Both the position numbers and the translations under genes were made by a program. The notes beneath the pieces were generated by a model. It had not been told where the DNA came from and did not search any database. It saw nothing but the letters and a program-made list of their open reading frames with translations. From Streptomyces hyaluromycini (GTDB lineage Bacteria > Actinomycetota > Actinomycetes > Streptomycetales > Streptomycetaceae), in contig NZ_BCFL01000016.1 of assembly GCF_002217755.1 (NCBI RefSeq), positions 788,319 to 852,318 of the forward strand: a DNA stretch of 64,000 nucleotides, given 5' to 3'. Shown piece after piece: positions 24,733 through 33,464 of the stretch (within the stretch, counting starts at the first letter, position 1; each line of letters starts with the position of its first letter).

Positions 24733-26214
24733 GTGACGTCATCCTTGATCCGGGGTCGGCCGAGGCATGCCACCGGGCACATAGGTGTGCGGGTGGGGCA
24801 TGCGGTGCTGGGCGGGGTGGCCGGGGCGGTCTGGCTGGTGTTGCCGGTGATGACGAGCGCCACTCAAGATCCGGTTCCCGTGACGGGCGGCGGAACGGTC
24901 GCCGCGGCCCAGGCGGCGGACGGGGCGTCGGCCACCGATTACGTCCTGCCGCTCGTCGCCGTCGCGGCCGCCGGCGCCCTGGGCGGCTACGGGTACGTAC
25001 GCCGGACACGGCGGGCCCGCTCCCGCACCACGCCGGGGATCCTCTCCCCCGCCCCGCCGGCTCCGTCGCCCGTCGACGTCGAGCGGCAGGCCCGCGCCTC
25101 CCTGGTCCTGGCCGACGACTGCGTACGCACCAGCCGGGAGGCGCTCGGGTACGTCGACGGGGGCGAGTCCGTCGTACGGGCCCTGCGGGCGGCCGAGACC
25201 GAGCTGGCGGCCGCGTTCGCGATATGGCGGCGGTACGAGGAGGGGGTCCCGGGGGACGACGCCGGCCGGCGTCAGGCCCTGGTGGGGGTGATAGGGCGGT
25301 CCGCGGAGGCGGGGCGGCAACTGGACGCAGGGGCGGCGGAGTTCGACGCCGAGTGGGACGCGGGGGATGCGCTGGCGGTGGCCGAGGGGCGGTTCCGGCA
25401 GCTGGCGGGGCGGACCGGCGGGGTGGCGGGCGGGCTGGCCGAGGCGGGCGAGCGGTACGGCGCGACGGCGGTCGCCTCCGTCGTCGGACACGTCGAACAG
25501 GCCAAGGACCGGCTGGTGTTCGCGACCTCACGGCTCAACCGGGCCCGCCAGGACGCCGATTCGGGCGACGGCGACGGGTTCCGGCGGGGGGTGCGGGCCG
25601 CCGAGGGGGCCGTGGCGCAGGCCGGGGTGCTGCTGGGCGGGGTGGAACGGCTGGTGCGGGAGCTGCGGACGGCGGCGGAGCTGCTGCCGGCCGCCCTGAC
25701 GGGCGCGGAGGCGGAGCTGGCGGGTCTGCGGGGGACGGCCCTGCCGGCGCGGCTGGCGCATGCCGACACCGTGCTGGCCGCCGTACGGGAGGAGATGACC
25801 GGCGGGCCGTACGACCCGTTGGACGCCCTGCGCCGGGTCGTGCGGGCGGTGGAGGGGACGGGGGGCGGGCGGTCCGGGGTGATCGCGGCGGGGGCGGGGC
25901 TGGTGGCGCGGAGCGCGCTGGGGGCGGCGGACGACTTCGCCGGGACGCATCGGGCGGCGGTGGGGGCGGAGGCGCGGGCGTTGCTGGCGGCGGCGCGGGG
26001 CGCGGGGCCGACGGATACGGACCGGCTCGCCCGGAAGGCGCGGGAGCTGGCGGAGCGGGATGTGCGCGCGCACGGGAACCCGTTCGCCGGGGAGGCGGTG
26101 CACGGGAGTGGGGTGGCGGGGGCGGTGCTCGGGGGTGTGCTGCTGGGCGAGGAGGGCGACGGGGGGCCGGTGGTGGCCTTCGGGGGGCCGGAGAGCAGGG
26201 GGCGGCTGGGGTAG
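24733..26214 (+). CDS. Membrane protein with long coiled-coil C-terminal region
   Basis: A GTG at 24733 gives 493 aa (weak SD; GTG 24787 is an alternative). There is one N-terminal hydrophobic segment (GHAVLGGVAGAVWLVLPV), a second (DYVLPLVAVAAAGALGGYGYV) followed by basic residues, then about 400 residues of Ala/Arg/Glu-rich helices. The architecture recalls Streptomyces TPM-domain proteins, but the TPM domain itself is missing between the two helices, so this may be a shortened version. GC content is extreme. It is divergent from the repeat protein. Confidence 0.6.
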   Translation: MTSSLIRGRPRHATGHIGVRVGHAVLGGVAGAVWLVLPVMTSATQDPVPVTGGGTVAAAQAADGASATDYVLPLVAVAAAGALGGYGYVRRTRRARSRTTPGILSPAPPAPSPVDVERQARASLVLADDCVRTSREALGYVDGGESVVRALRAAETELAAAFAIWRRYEEGVPGDDAGRRQALVGVIGRSAEAGRQLDAGAAEFDAEWDAGDALAVAEGRFRQLAGRTGGVAGGLAEAGERYGATAVASVVGHVEQAKDRLVFATSRLNRARQDADSGDGDGFRRGVRAAEGAVAQAGVLLGGVERLVRELRTAAELLPAALTGAEAELAGLRGTALPARLAHADTVLAAVREEMTGGPYDPLDALRRVVRAVEGTGGGRSGVIAAGAGLVARSALGAADDFAGTHRAAVGAEARALLAAARGAGPTDTDRLARKARELAERDVRAHGNPFAGEAVHGSGVAGAVLGGVLLGEEGDGGPVVAFGGPESRGRLG

Positions 26215-26259
26215 CGCGTCAGGGGGTGCCACGGGGGGGCCGTGGGCGGCTGCGGGTGA

Positions 26260-26471
26260 GTGGGGGCTTGTCGCGCAGTTCCCCGCGCCCCTTACGGGGC
26301 GTTTCGCTGTTCGCGCCCACGCGGCGGAGCCGCATATCAGACACAGCCCCGCGCCCCTTTGGGGCGCGTTCCAGCGGACGTCAGTCGAAACGCCCCTTTG
26401 GGGCGCGTTCCCGTGGACGTCAGTCGAAGCGCCCCTTTAGGGGCGCGGGGAACTGCGCGACAGGCCCCCAC
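26260..26471. repeat. Composite REP-like array between convergent genes
   Basis: Inverted outer copies share GTGGGGGC(T/C)TGTCGCGCAG and continue into CCCCGCGCCCC (26260-26301 and 26429-26471). Inside lie another unit (GCGGCGGAGCCGCATATC, 26321-26338) and two tandem 39-bp blocks containing GGACGTCAGTCGAA. Several GCGCCCCTTTGGGGCGC-type hairpins result. It probably ends transcription of both flanking genes. Confidence 0.8.
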
Positions 26472-26507
26472 GGCGCCGCGCCGAACCACCGGCCGGAGGG
26501 CCCCTCC

Positions 26508-29099
26508 TCAGAACAGGCTGAGCAGAGCCTCCGCAGGGTCCGTCAGGCCCGTCTCCCCGTCCGGCAGCGGGAGTTCGAACCACACCGTCTTCCCGCGCGG
26601 CGTCCGGCGTGAGCCCCACGCCGCGCTGAGCAGGCCGACCAGTTGCAGTCCACGCCCGCCCTCGTCGGTGTCCCGCGCCCTACGGCGCCTCGGCTGGACC
26701 AGGCCCGAGTCCCACACCTCGCACACCAGCGTGCGGTCGAGCAACAGCCGTAGCCTTATCTCGCCCTCGCCGTACCGCAGGGCGTTCGTGACCAGTTCGC
26801 TGACCAGGAGTTCCGCCGTGTCGACCAGCGGCTCCAGGCCCCACGTGACCAGCTGGCCGCGGGCGTACTCACGGGCGCGGCCCACACTGCGCGGCTCGCG
26901 CGGCAGCGTCCAGTCGCCGACCGACTCGGCCGGCAACCCCTGTACACGTGCCATCAGCAGCGCGATGTCGTCCTCGCCGTGGTGCGTGTCGAGGGTGCTG
27001 AGGACGTGGTCGCAGACGTCCTCCAGGGGCTGGGACGGGTCGGTGAGGGCTCCGACGAAGGCCTGGAGGCCCTCGTCCAGGGGGTGGTCGCGGGACTCGA
27101 CCAGGCCGTCGGTGTAGAGCGCCAGCAACGCACCCTCGGGGAGCTCGACCTCGACCTCCTCGAAGGGCTCGCCGCCGACGCCGAGCGGCATGCCGGGCGG
27201 GACGTCGAGCATCAGGGCGTCCTCGCCGGGTTCGACCAGGACCGGGGGCAGGTGGCCGGCGTTGGCGAACGTACAGCGCCGGGTGACGGAGTCGTAGACG
27301 GCGTACACACAGGTCGCGAGGTAGACCTCGGAGAGGTCGGCGTCGCGGGGCTGGCGGGCGGTGCGGGTGGCCTGCTGGACCCCGCCGGGGGTGCCCAGAC
27401 CGCGGGCGATCTCGTCCAGCGCGGAGAGGACCTCGGCCGGTTCGAGGTCGAGCAGGGCCAGCGTGCGGACCGCCGTGCGGAGTTCGCCCATCGCGACCGC
27501 CGCGCGTAGACCCCGGCCCATCACGTCGCCCACCACCAGCGCCGTGCGGTGGCCGGGGAGTTCGATGACGTCGAACCAGTCGCCGCCGACCTCGGTGGCC
27601 GCGTTGCCGGGGAGGTAACGGCAGGCGATGTCCAGGCCCGAGGCCTCCGGGTCGCCGGGCGGGAGCAGGGACCGTTGCAGTATCAGCGCGCGTTCGTGCT
27701 CGCGCCGGTAGAGGCGGGCGTTGTCGATACAGACGGCGGCGCGGGCGGCCAGCTCCACGGCGAGGTCCCGGTCCCGGTCGCCGAACGGCTCGCTGCCCTT
27801 GGTGCGGGCGAACTGGGCGAGGCCGACGACCGTGTCGTGGGCGACCATGGGCACGGCCAGCGTGGACTGGACGAGGCCGCCGTCCGTCGCCGGCACGTGC
27901 TGCGGGCGGGCGGTGCGCAGGGCGTCCGCGCACGGGGAGTTGAAGGGGTAGTGGTGGACCGCGCCGACGGCCACCGGGACGCCGCCGCCCACGAAGGGCG
28001 CGTCGGAGACCGCGCTGGCGAACGCGACCCGGCGCAGCTCCGCGCTGCCGTCGGAGAGCCCCGGCGGCCGCTCGTCGCCCGCCAGCAGGCCCTGGTAGAG
28101 GTCGACGGTGGCGAGGTCGCAGAAGCCGGGCACGACCACGTCGAGGAGTTCGCGGGCGGTGGTCTCCAGGTCGAGGGAGTTGCCTATGCGGGCACCGGCC
28201 TCGTTCAGGAGGGCGAGATTCCGCCGGGCTGCGGCGGCCTCGCGGGCGGCGGCGCGGCGGGCGGTGATGTCGAGGCCGAGCCAGGCGATGCCGATGGGGC
28301 GGCCGGTGCCGCTGTGCACCCGGTAGAGGTTGATGGACCAGTGCCGGCGCTCCTCGGATCCCGGTACGAAGCCTGTGACGTGCATGTCGGTGATGGAGTT
28401 GCCGGTCTCCAGGACCCGGCGCAGGGTGGCCGCCACCCGCTCGGCCTCGGAGCGCGGCAGATAGTCGTGGACGCCCTTGCCGCGGTGGTCGTCGGGGGTG
28501 CCGCCGAAGATGGAGGAGAACCGTACGTTGGCACGGCGGATCCGCAGGTCGGTGTCGATCAGCAGGAAGCCGAACGGAGATTGACCGAATATCGACTGCG
28601 AGGCCGCGAGGTCGGTCTCGATGCTGCGTAGGGTGCGGACGTCGACCACGATGCACACGGCCGCGTTCTCGCCCTCGGCGGTGCGGGTGGGCATGACGTA
28701 GACCTCGGCGATGCCCTCCTCGCCGCGCTCGCCGTCCGCCGTGTCGGGCATCCGGAACGGGACCACGCCGGTCCACTCCCGCCCGTCCAGGATCTCGGCC
28801 ATCTTCCGCTGGCCGCGTTCGCGCAGGTCCGAGTCTATGAACGCCTCGATGGGGTCCATGCCGACCGCGCGCTCGGCGGGGATGCCGAAGATCTGCTCGG
28901 CGCGCAGGCTCCACTGGTCGACCAGGCCGCCGGCGCCGATGGAGAACGAGGCGACCTTGATGTAGTCGTAGATCGAGCCGGGCGGGCTGCTCTGCCACAT
29001 GGCGTCGCCAGGGGCCGCCGCGGCTGTCTCCGCGGTCCCCGCCCTCGCGCCGTCCGACGGGTCCTCGGACTCCGTGGCCTTAGCTGGTATCTCGCTCAC
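26508..29099 (-). CDS. PAS/GAF SpoIIE-type PP2C phosphatase with C-terminal ATPase domain
   Basis: The start GTG 29099 (GGAGGGG 9 nt upstream) gives 863 aa. Domains in order are an acidic disordered N-terminus, PAS (about 55-160), a second PAS (about 185-300), GAF (about 320-460), SpoIIE PP2C phosphatase (QRSLLPP, EVGGDWFDV, VVGDVMGRG, about 470-700), and an RsbW-like HATPase (ELVTNALRYGEGE, GRGLQLVGL). Such proteins set the phosphorylation state of anti-sigma antagonists in response to signals and can both phosphorylate and dephosphorylate. A stand-alone ATPase gene lies just upstream. Confidence 0.9.
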   Translation of the reverse strand: MSEIPAKATESEDPSDGARAGTAETAAAAPGDAMWQSSPPGSIYDYIKVASFSIGAGGLVDQWSLRAEQIFGIPAERAVGMDPIEAFIDSDLRERGQRKMAEILDGREWTGVVPFRMPDTADGERGEEGIAEVYVMPTRTAEGENAAVCIVVDVRTLRSIETDLAASQSIFGQSPFGFLLIDTDLRIRRANVRFSSIFGGTPDDHRGKGVHDYLPRSEAERVAATLRRVLETGNSITDMHVTGFVPGSEERRHWSINLYRVHSGTGRPIGIAWLGLDITARRAAAREAAAARRNLALLNEAGARIGNSLDLETTARELLDVVVPGFCDLATVDLYQGLLAGDERPPGLSDGSAELRRVAFASAVSDAPFVGGGVPVAVGAVHHYPFNSPCADALRTARPQHVPATDGGLVQSTLAVPMVAHDTVVGLAQFARTKGSEPFGDRDRDLAVELAARAAVCIDNARLYRREHERALILQRSLLPPGDPEASGLDIACRYLPGNAATEVGGDWFDVIELPGHRTALVVGDVMGRGLRAAVAMGELRTAVRTLALLDLEPAEVLSALDEIARGLGTPGGVQQATRTARQPRDADLSEVYLATCVYAVYDSVTRRCTFANAGHLPPVLVEPGEDALMLDVPPGMPLGVGGEPFEEVEVELPEGALLALYTDGLVESRDHPLDEGLQAFVGALTDPSQPLEDVCDHVLSTLDTHHGEDDIALLMARVQGLPAESVGDWTLPREPRSVGRAREYARGQLVTWGLEPLVDTAELLVSELVTNALRYGEGEIRLRLLLDRTLVCEVWDSGLVQPRRRRARDTDEGGRGLQLVGLLSAAWGSRRTPRGKTVWFELPLPDGETGLTDPAEALLSLF

Positions 29100-29349
29100 G
29101 CGAACCGTCCCCTCCAGCTCACCGCGTCCGGCACCGGTCACCGGGTGCGGCTGCCCGCAGTATCCAGCACTACGGCGCCGCCTGACACGGTGTTCACGAT
29201 CACAGCACGGTCCCGACGATTTCCGGACCGGACCGTGACAACACTTCCAGTCTTCTAACCAGGGAACACGCCGTCGAATCACGTACTCCGGCACGTGTTG
29301 ATCAGCCACTCTCGCGGGTGGACGGCGTAGCACCGCGTGTACACCCCGT

Positions 29350-29757
29350 TCACCCGGGTACGGCCAGCTCGAACCAGACCGTCTTGCCGTTGACTCCGGG
29401 CCGGGTGCCCCAGCTGCGCGAGGAGCCCGCGACGAGTTGCAGGCCGCGGCCGTTCTCGTCGTCGGGGCCGACGGCGCGTTCGCGGGGCGGGTCCGGGAGG
29501 GGGTCCGAGACCTCGACGCGGAGCGTGTCGCCGAGGCCGGGGGGCCGCACCAGGCGGACGCCGATGGGGCCCGTGGCGTGCCGCAGCGAGTTGGTGACCA
29601 GCTCGCTGACCAGCAGGGCGGTGATGTCGGCGAGGGGGTCGAGACCCCAGCCACGCAGTTGGTCACGGACCGCGGTCCGGGCGGTGCGCACGGCGTCCGG
29701 TTCCGCGGGAAAGGTCCACTCGGCGGTGTCACCTTCGGTGTCGATCACACCGATCAC
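29350..29757 (-). CDS. RsbW-like ATP-binding protein
   Basis: The 135-aa protein is a HATPase_c_2 domain: N-box ELVTNSLRHATGPIGVRLVR, glycine box ENGRGLQLVAG, and the terminal strand GKTVWFELAVPG. Its C-terminal half strongly resembles the ATPase domain of the downstream SpoIIE-type protein. The annotated start is GTG 29757. A second GTG at 29748 has a better SD distance (GGGAAG). It may be an anti-sigma kinase acting with the phosphatase. Confidence 0.85.
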   Translation of the reverse strand: MIGVIDTEGDTAEWTFPAEPDAVRTARTAVRDQLRGWGLDPLADITALLVSELVTNSLRHATGPIGVRLVRPPGLGDTLRVEVSDPLPDPPRERAVGPDDENGRGLQLVAGSSRSWGTRPGVNGKTVWFELAVPG

Positions 29758-29940
29758 TTCCCAGTCGCTTTCCTGGCTGCGAGCCCGCCCCTGTCCGGTT
29801 TCGTGGGGTTAATGGGCACATACCCGATTACCGGGAGGCAGTACCGCACGGGAGGGCGCACTGTGGTGCGAACGGCTTACGCCGGGAGGGCCGGGCGCCT
29901 AGGAGCTCGGGGGGCGCGGGGGTCGGGCGGCTGCGGGTGC

Positions 29941-29995
29941 GTTGTGGCTTGTCGCGCAGTTCCCCGCGCCCCTGTTCGCCGGGGCTGCGCCCCGG
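29941..29995 (+). repeat. REP-like repeat with hairpin at the end of the Nudix gene
   Basis: This copy carries GTGGCTTGTCGCGCAGTTCC followed by CCGCGCCCC, then a 7-bp hairpin CCGGGGC/GCCCCGG (29979-29995) directly after the Nudix stop at 29998. It likely works as that gene's terminator. Confidence 0.75.
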
Positions 29996-29997
29996 AC

Positions 29998-30408
29998 TCA
30001 TACAGCCCCGTGTCCCACCAGCGCGGCCACCTCGCGTACCGCCGGGACGTCCTGGTCCAGCCAGGGCACGGTCCAGAGCTCCTCCGGTGACAGCCAGCGC
30101 AGCTCGTCGTGGTCCTGGAGGGGCTTGGGGGCGGGCGAGCCGGGGTGGAGGCAGGCCGTCCACACCTGGAGGACGTACGGCTCACGCAGCGGCCACTCCC
30201 CCGGCACCCGTGTCAGCACCTCCGCCTCGACGCCCAACTCCTCGCGCAGTTCGCGCACCAGGGCGTGCTCGGGGGTCTCGCCGGGCTCGACCTTGCCGCC
30301 GGGGAGTTCCCAGCGGCCGGCCAGTTCGGGGGGTGCGCTGCGGCGGGCCGCGAGGAGGCGGCCGGCGTCGAGCAGGGCGGCTCCGACCACCACGATCCGT
30401 TCGCTCAT
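29998..30408 (-). CDS. Nudix hydrolase, MutT/8-oxo-dGTPase type
   Basis: The 136-aa protein has a full Nudix box G-x5-E-x7-REUxEExGU (GGKVEPGETPEHALVRELREELGVE) at about residues 38-62, and the MutT-like N-terminus MSERIVVVGAALLDAGRLLAARR with WELPGGK. It would hydrolyse oxidised or surplus nucleotides such as 8-oxo-dGTP. Length is typical. The SPOR-like gene lies 21 bp upstream, so they may be co-transcribed. Confidence 0.9.
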   Translation of the reverse strand: MSERIVVVGAALLDAGRLLAARRSAPPELAGRWELPGGKVEPGETPEHALVRELREELGVEAEVLTRVPGEWPLREPYVLQVWTACLHPGSPAPKPLQDHDELRWLSPEELWTVPWLDQDVPAVREVAALVGHGAV

Positions 30409-30429
30409 GGGCCGGAGCCTACGGGAGGG

Positions 30430-30627
30430 TCAGTTCCGGCTGGCCCCGTCCCCGTTGCTGTGGCCGATGCGCTCGACCCAGTAGAGCTGCTTGTGTCCGC
30501 GGTCGTCGAGACTGTCGGCGATCTTCTGCGCCTCGGCCCGGGTCGCGTACCGGCCGACGCGGTAGCGATTGCCGTTGTCGTCCTGCCGTATGACGAGCCA
30601 GGGGAGAGAGACCGTGCCTTCCGTCAT
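30430..30627 (-). CDS. Small SPOR-like domain protein
   Basis: The 65-aa product from ATG 30627 (GGAGGGG 5 nt upstream) reads SLPWLVIRQDDNGNRYRVGRYATRAEAQKIADSLDDRGHKQLYWVERI. It has the beta-alpha-beta layout of SPOR domains (VGRYATRAEAQKIADSL). There is no signal peptide, so it is probably cytoplasmic, unlike cell-division SPOR proteins. Function is unknown. Confidence 0.8.
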   Translation of the reverse strand: MTEGTVSLPWLVIRQDDNGNRYRVGRYATRAEAQKIADSLDDRGHKQLYWVERIGHSNGDGASRN

Positions 30628-30956
30628 CGCGCCCCTCCGCATCTCCCGGCTCCCGCCCATCCCCGCCCCGCTAAGGAAACCGCACTCCGCATATGCCCGA
30701 GCGTACGCCTAACCTTTACGCAGCGAATACGCCTTTTCACAAAGAGGTACGCAACCAGCCAGAACGGTGGGGGCGCACGGTGACGAACGCGCCGTTCGCA
30801 CGCCCCACACTTCGGGTCGCGAGCATACCGGGGACAGCCGGGGCCACCTGGGAGAACGGCCGGATTCCAGCGCCCGGGCGCAGGCCCGGACCTGAGTGGT
30901 GAAGGCGTCAACCATCGCAAGGGTGTGCGCTACTTCACGCAGAGGTGGTACGCGCG
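30628..30956. promoter_or_regulatory. Intergenic region with a possible promoter for the SPOR-like gene
   Basis: On the minus strand TTGTGA (complement of 30737-30742), a 17-bp gap and GTAAAG (complement of 30714-30719) form a plausible promoter about 85 bp before ATG 30627. The rest shows no supported gene; a plus-strand open frame at 30693-30902 has no SD. Confidence 0.35.
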
Positions 30957-31709
30957 CTACTTCACCGGCAGATGGTAGGACGCCCGGTAGCGGTCGGCCG
31001 GGATGACGACGTCCGCGGTCTCCACCGGGCGGCCGGAGGCGTAGTACGTCCGCTGGATCACCAGGACGACATGGCCGGGCACCCCGCCCAGGGTGAGCAG
31101 TTCCTCGGCGAGGCCGGGGCGGGCGCCGACCTCCTCGGTGACGTTGTCCACGACGACGTCGATGGCGCGCATCCGCTCGACCACGCCCATCCCGCCGAGC
31201 GGCCCCTCCTCGGGCAGCATCACAGGGGTGCGGCCGGTGACGGCGAGGGGCTCCCAGGAGGTGGAGAGCATCATCGGCTCGCCCGCGTCCCGGAACAGGT
31301 ACCGGGTGCGCATCACGCGGTCGCCGAGGTGGATGGCGAGCCGGTCGGCGATCGCGGCGCCGGCCTCGGCCTGCTCGCTGCTGGACTCCCAGGTGCCGCG
31401 CGCGGCCGCGTCCGACTGCTCCTGCCGGAACGGGGTGGCACCGCCGACCGGGCGGAACCCGGAGCGGGCCACCCGCCGGGGCACGGGCCGCTCGCGCACA
31501 TAGGTCCCGGAGCCGGAGCGGCCCTCGACCAGCCCCTCGGCCATCAGCACCTTGCGGGCCTCCAGGGCGACCGTGTCCGAGACGCCGTACTCCTCGCGGA
31601 TGCGGGCCTGGGAGGGCAGCCGGGTGTGAGGCGGCAGCGAACCGTCGACGATCTTCTTGCGGAGATCACCCGCGACACGTAGATACGCCGGCTGCTCACC
31701 GAAAGTCAC
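30957..31709 (-). CDS. GntR/HutC-family transcriptional regulator
   Basis: The 250-aa protein has an N-terminal winged helix (YLRVAGDLRKKIVDGSLPPHTRLPSQARIREEYGVSDTVALEARKVLMAEGLVEGRSGSGTYV, residues 9-73) and a UTRA ligand-binding domain (about 100-245; GRTPVMLPEEGPLGG, YYASGRPVETADVVIPADRYR). The HutC group responds to small metabolites. No obvious target gene is adjacent, so it may control itself or distant genes. The effector cannot be read from sequence. Confidence 0.92.
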   Translation of the reverse strand: MTFGEQPAYLRVAGDLRKKIVDGSLPPHTRLPSQARIREEYGVSDTVALEARKVLMAEGLVEGRSGSGTYVRERPVPRRVARSGFRPVGGATPFRQEQSDAAARGTWESSSEQAEAGAAIADRLAIHLGDRVMRTRYLFRDAGEPMMLSTSWEPLAVTGRTPVMLPEEGPLGGMGVVERMRAIDVVVDNVTEEVGARPGLAEELLTLGGVPGHVVLVIQRTYYASGRPVETADVVIPADRYRASYHLPVK

Positions 31710-31856
31710 TGGCCGCTCCCATCAGGTTGTACAGACAGCAACAGCGTGGCAACCGTGGGTTGAGCGGTGCAAGCAAAGGCCAGAGAATCACTCGATGTGA
31801 TGACATATGGCCGGGGGAGGCTTTACGCAGGCACTTTCTCCCCGCTATGGCCGCGA

Positions 31857-33074
31857 TCACACCTCCAGGCCGGAGCCGCTTCCTCCGCTGCCGGAGCCCG
31901 CGCCCCCGTCGTCGTACGAGGGCGGGGTCGTGGCGAGGCCCAGAGCCTTGCGCGCGGTGACGGTCCGCTTCGGGTCGAGCAGCGCCGAACCCTTGTCGTA
32001 GTGCGCGTAGTACGTGTCCGCGTCCGTGGCCTTCGCGGCCTTCGCCCACTCCGCCTTCGCCCGGTCGAGCTCCGTGACCAGGTCGTTCACCGGCCGCTTC
32101 GCGTCCGGGCCCCAGCCGTGCGCGCGGAGCATCGCGGTCTGCTTGCCGATGGCCGTGGTCACCCGGTCCGCCCACTGCCGGTAGCCGGGCAGGTCGTCCT
32201 CGACGTACTCGGCCTCGGGCACCGTGGCGAGGGCGGAGTTGAGGACGTGCGCGGCGTGGAGGTAGGCGACCTGGTCGGCGTCGAGCACGCTCTCGTCGTT
32301 GCGCAGCGAGCCGGACAGGGTGCGGCCCTCGGTCGTGTTGCCGAAGACGCAGGCGACCTCCCGGTCGCCGTACTTCCAACTGTCCTCGCTGGGCGTGAAG
32401 TAGTACACGTCGACGTCGCCGGGGATCGCCCAGCCGTCCATCGCGTAGCCGTCCTCCAGGGCGTAGCAGCGCCGGTCGGCGGAGTCGCCGACGCTGTCGT
32501 CGCCCGGGTAGGACGAGCCCTTGAGCCTGTAGGTGGCGAAGACCTCGCCGTCGTGCGCCTTCTCGCAGTCCACGACGGTGACGTCGGAGACCAGGTCGCC
32601 GGTGAGCGTGCCGTCGGGGGTGTCGAAGCAGTCGCCGGTGGAGAGGGAGAGGCTGGAGCTGTCGTTCACGCCCTCCTTGACGCCGTCCCAGAACTCGCCC
32701 GCCCCGCCGGTGGCCAGCAGCAGCACCCACAGGGCCAGCCCGACCGAGGAGAACACCGACCCGGTGACCGCCATCGCCTTGCCGCGCTCACCGCGCTTGC
32801 GGATCTGGCTCAGCCCGATCAGCCCCAGCACCAGCCCCACCCCCGGCAGACAGCACAGCAGCCCGAGCACGAGGGAGGCGATGGCGAGCCCGTTGACGGG
32901 CGGCTGGGCGGCGTAGGGGCCGTAGCCCTGCCCCCACGGCTGGTACGGCCCGGGGTACGGCGGCTGCTGCCCGTACGGTCCCTGCGGGTACTGCGGGTAC
33001 TGCGGCTGGCCCGACTGGGGCGGTGGGTAGGGCCCTTGTGGCTGGTGGGGGCCGGGGGGCGGAGGTATGGACAC
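31857..33074 (-). CDS. DUF4190-like membrane protein with extracytoplasmic domain
   Basis: GTG 33074 (GGAG 11 nt upstream) gives 405 aa. Residues 1-55 are a Pro/Gln/Tyr-rich cytoplasmic tail. Two helices follow (GLAIASLVLGLLCCLPGVGLVLGLIGLSQI, the DUF4190 type, and AVTGSVFSSVGLALWVLLLAT). The outside domain begins with SLSTGDCFDTPDGTLTGDLVSDVTVVDCEKAHDGEVFATY, a septum-formation-like module with paired cysteines. Function is unknown. A decayed serpin copy lies directly upstream on the other strand. Confidence 0.8.
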   Translation of the reverse strand: MSIPPPPGPHQPQGPYPPPQSGQPQYPQYPQGPYGQQPPYPGPYQPWGQGYGPYAAQPPVNGLAIASLVLGLLCCLPGVGLVLGLIGLSQIRKRGERGKAMAVTGSVFSSVGLALWVLLLATGGAGEFWDGVKEGVNDSSSLSLSTGDCFDTPDGTLTGDLVSDVTVVDCEKAHDGEVFATYRLKGSSYPGDDSVGDSADRRCYALEDGYAMDGWAIPGDVDVYYFTPSEDSWKYGDREVACVFGNTTEGRTLSGSLRNDESVLDADQVAYLHAAHVLNSALATVPEAEYVEDDLPGYRQWADRVTTAIGKQTAMLRAHGWGPDAKRPVNDLVTELDRAKAEWAKAAKATDADTYYAHYDKGSALLDPKRTVTARKALGLATTPPSYDDGGAGSGSGGSGSGLEV

Positions 33075-33174
33075 CGGTACCGTGCTCCTGAGGGGGCGTC
33101 GGGCCGCGCGGAAACGGACGGCTGAACTGACGTACGACTGCGCGCATCGTAAGCGCGCCGTGAACGGGGGCGGA

Positions 33175-33444
33175 ATGAGGGTGGGGAAGGCGGCCGTGCG
33201 CGCGGTGAACGGCCCGACCGCGCACCGGGCTGCCGCGGCGGAGGGCGGCACGGTGTTCCCGGCGGCCGGGGCGGGGCCGCTGCCGGCGGGAACGGCCGCA
33301 GCGGGACCCCCGCCCGGGCGTCGTCCCGTCACCACCCGGATCAGCGCCGCCTTCGACCGCCCCCTCGGCTTCCCCGCCCTGCACCGGCACTCCCGGCTCG
33401 TCCTCGCGGCGGGCCGGGTGACGGATCCCCCGCCCTTCCCCTAG
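33175..33444 (+). pseudogene. Internally deleted serpin duplicate
   Basis: The open frame encodes KAAVRAVNGPTAHRAAAAEGGTVFPAAGAGPLPAG, which matches the N-terminus of the intact serpin next door, then jumps to ISAAFDRPLGFPALHRHSRLVLAAGRVTDP, matching its C-terminus. The roughly 300 residues in between are missing. It is in tandem with the intact gene (33465), so it is the remnant of a local duplication. Confidence 0.75.
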
Positions 33445-33464
33445 TACCCCTGGGAGCACGACGA

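Noticed and set aside
29100..29732. Long N-terminal extension of the SpoIIE-type phosphatase
   Set aside because: The frame overlaps the separate ATPase gene at 29350-29757 out of frame; GTG 29099 with GGAGGGG is the better start.
33067..33174. Upstream part of the serpin remnant frame as a gene start
   Set aside because: It overlaps the start of the divergent DUF4190-like gene and shows no serpin similarity before residue 37.
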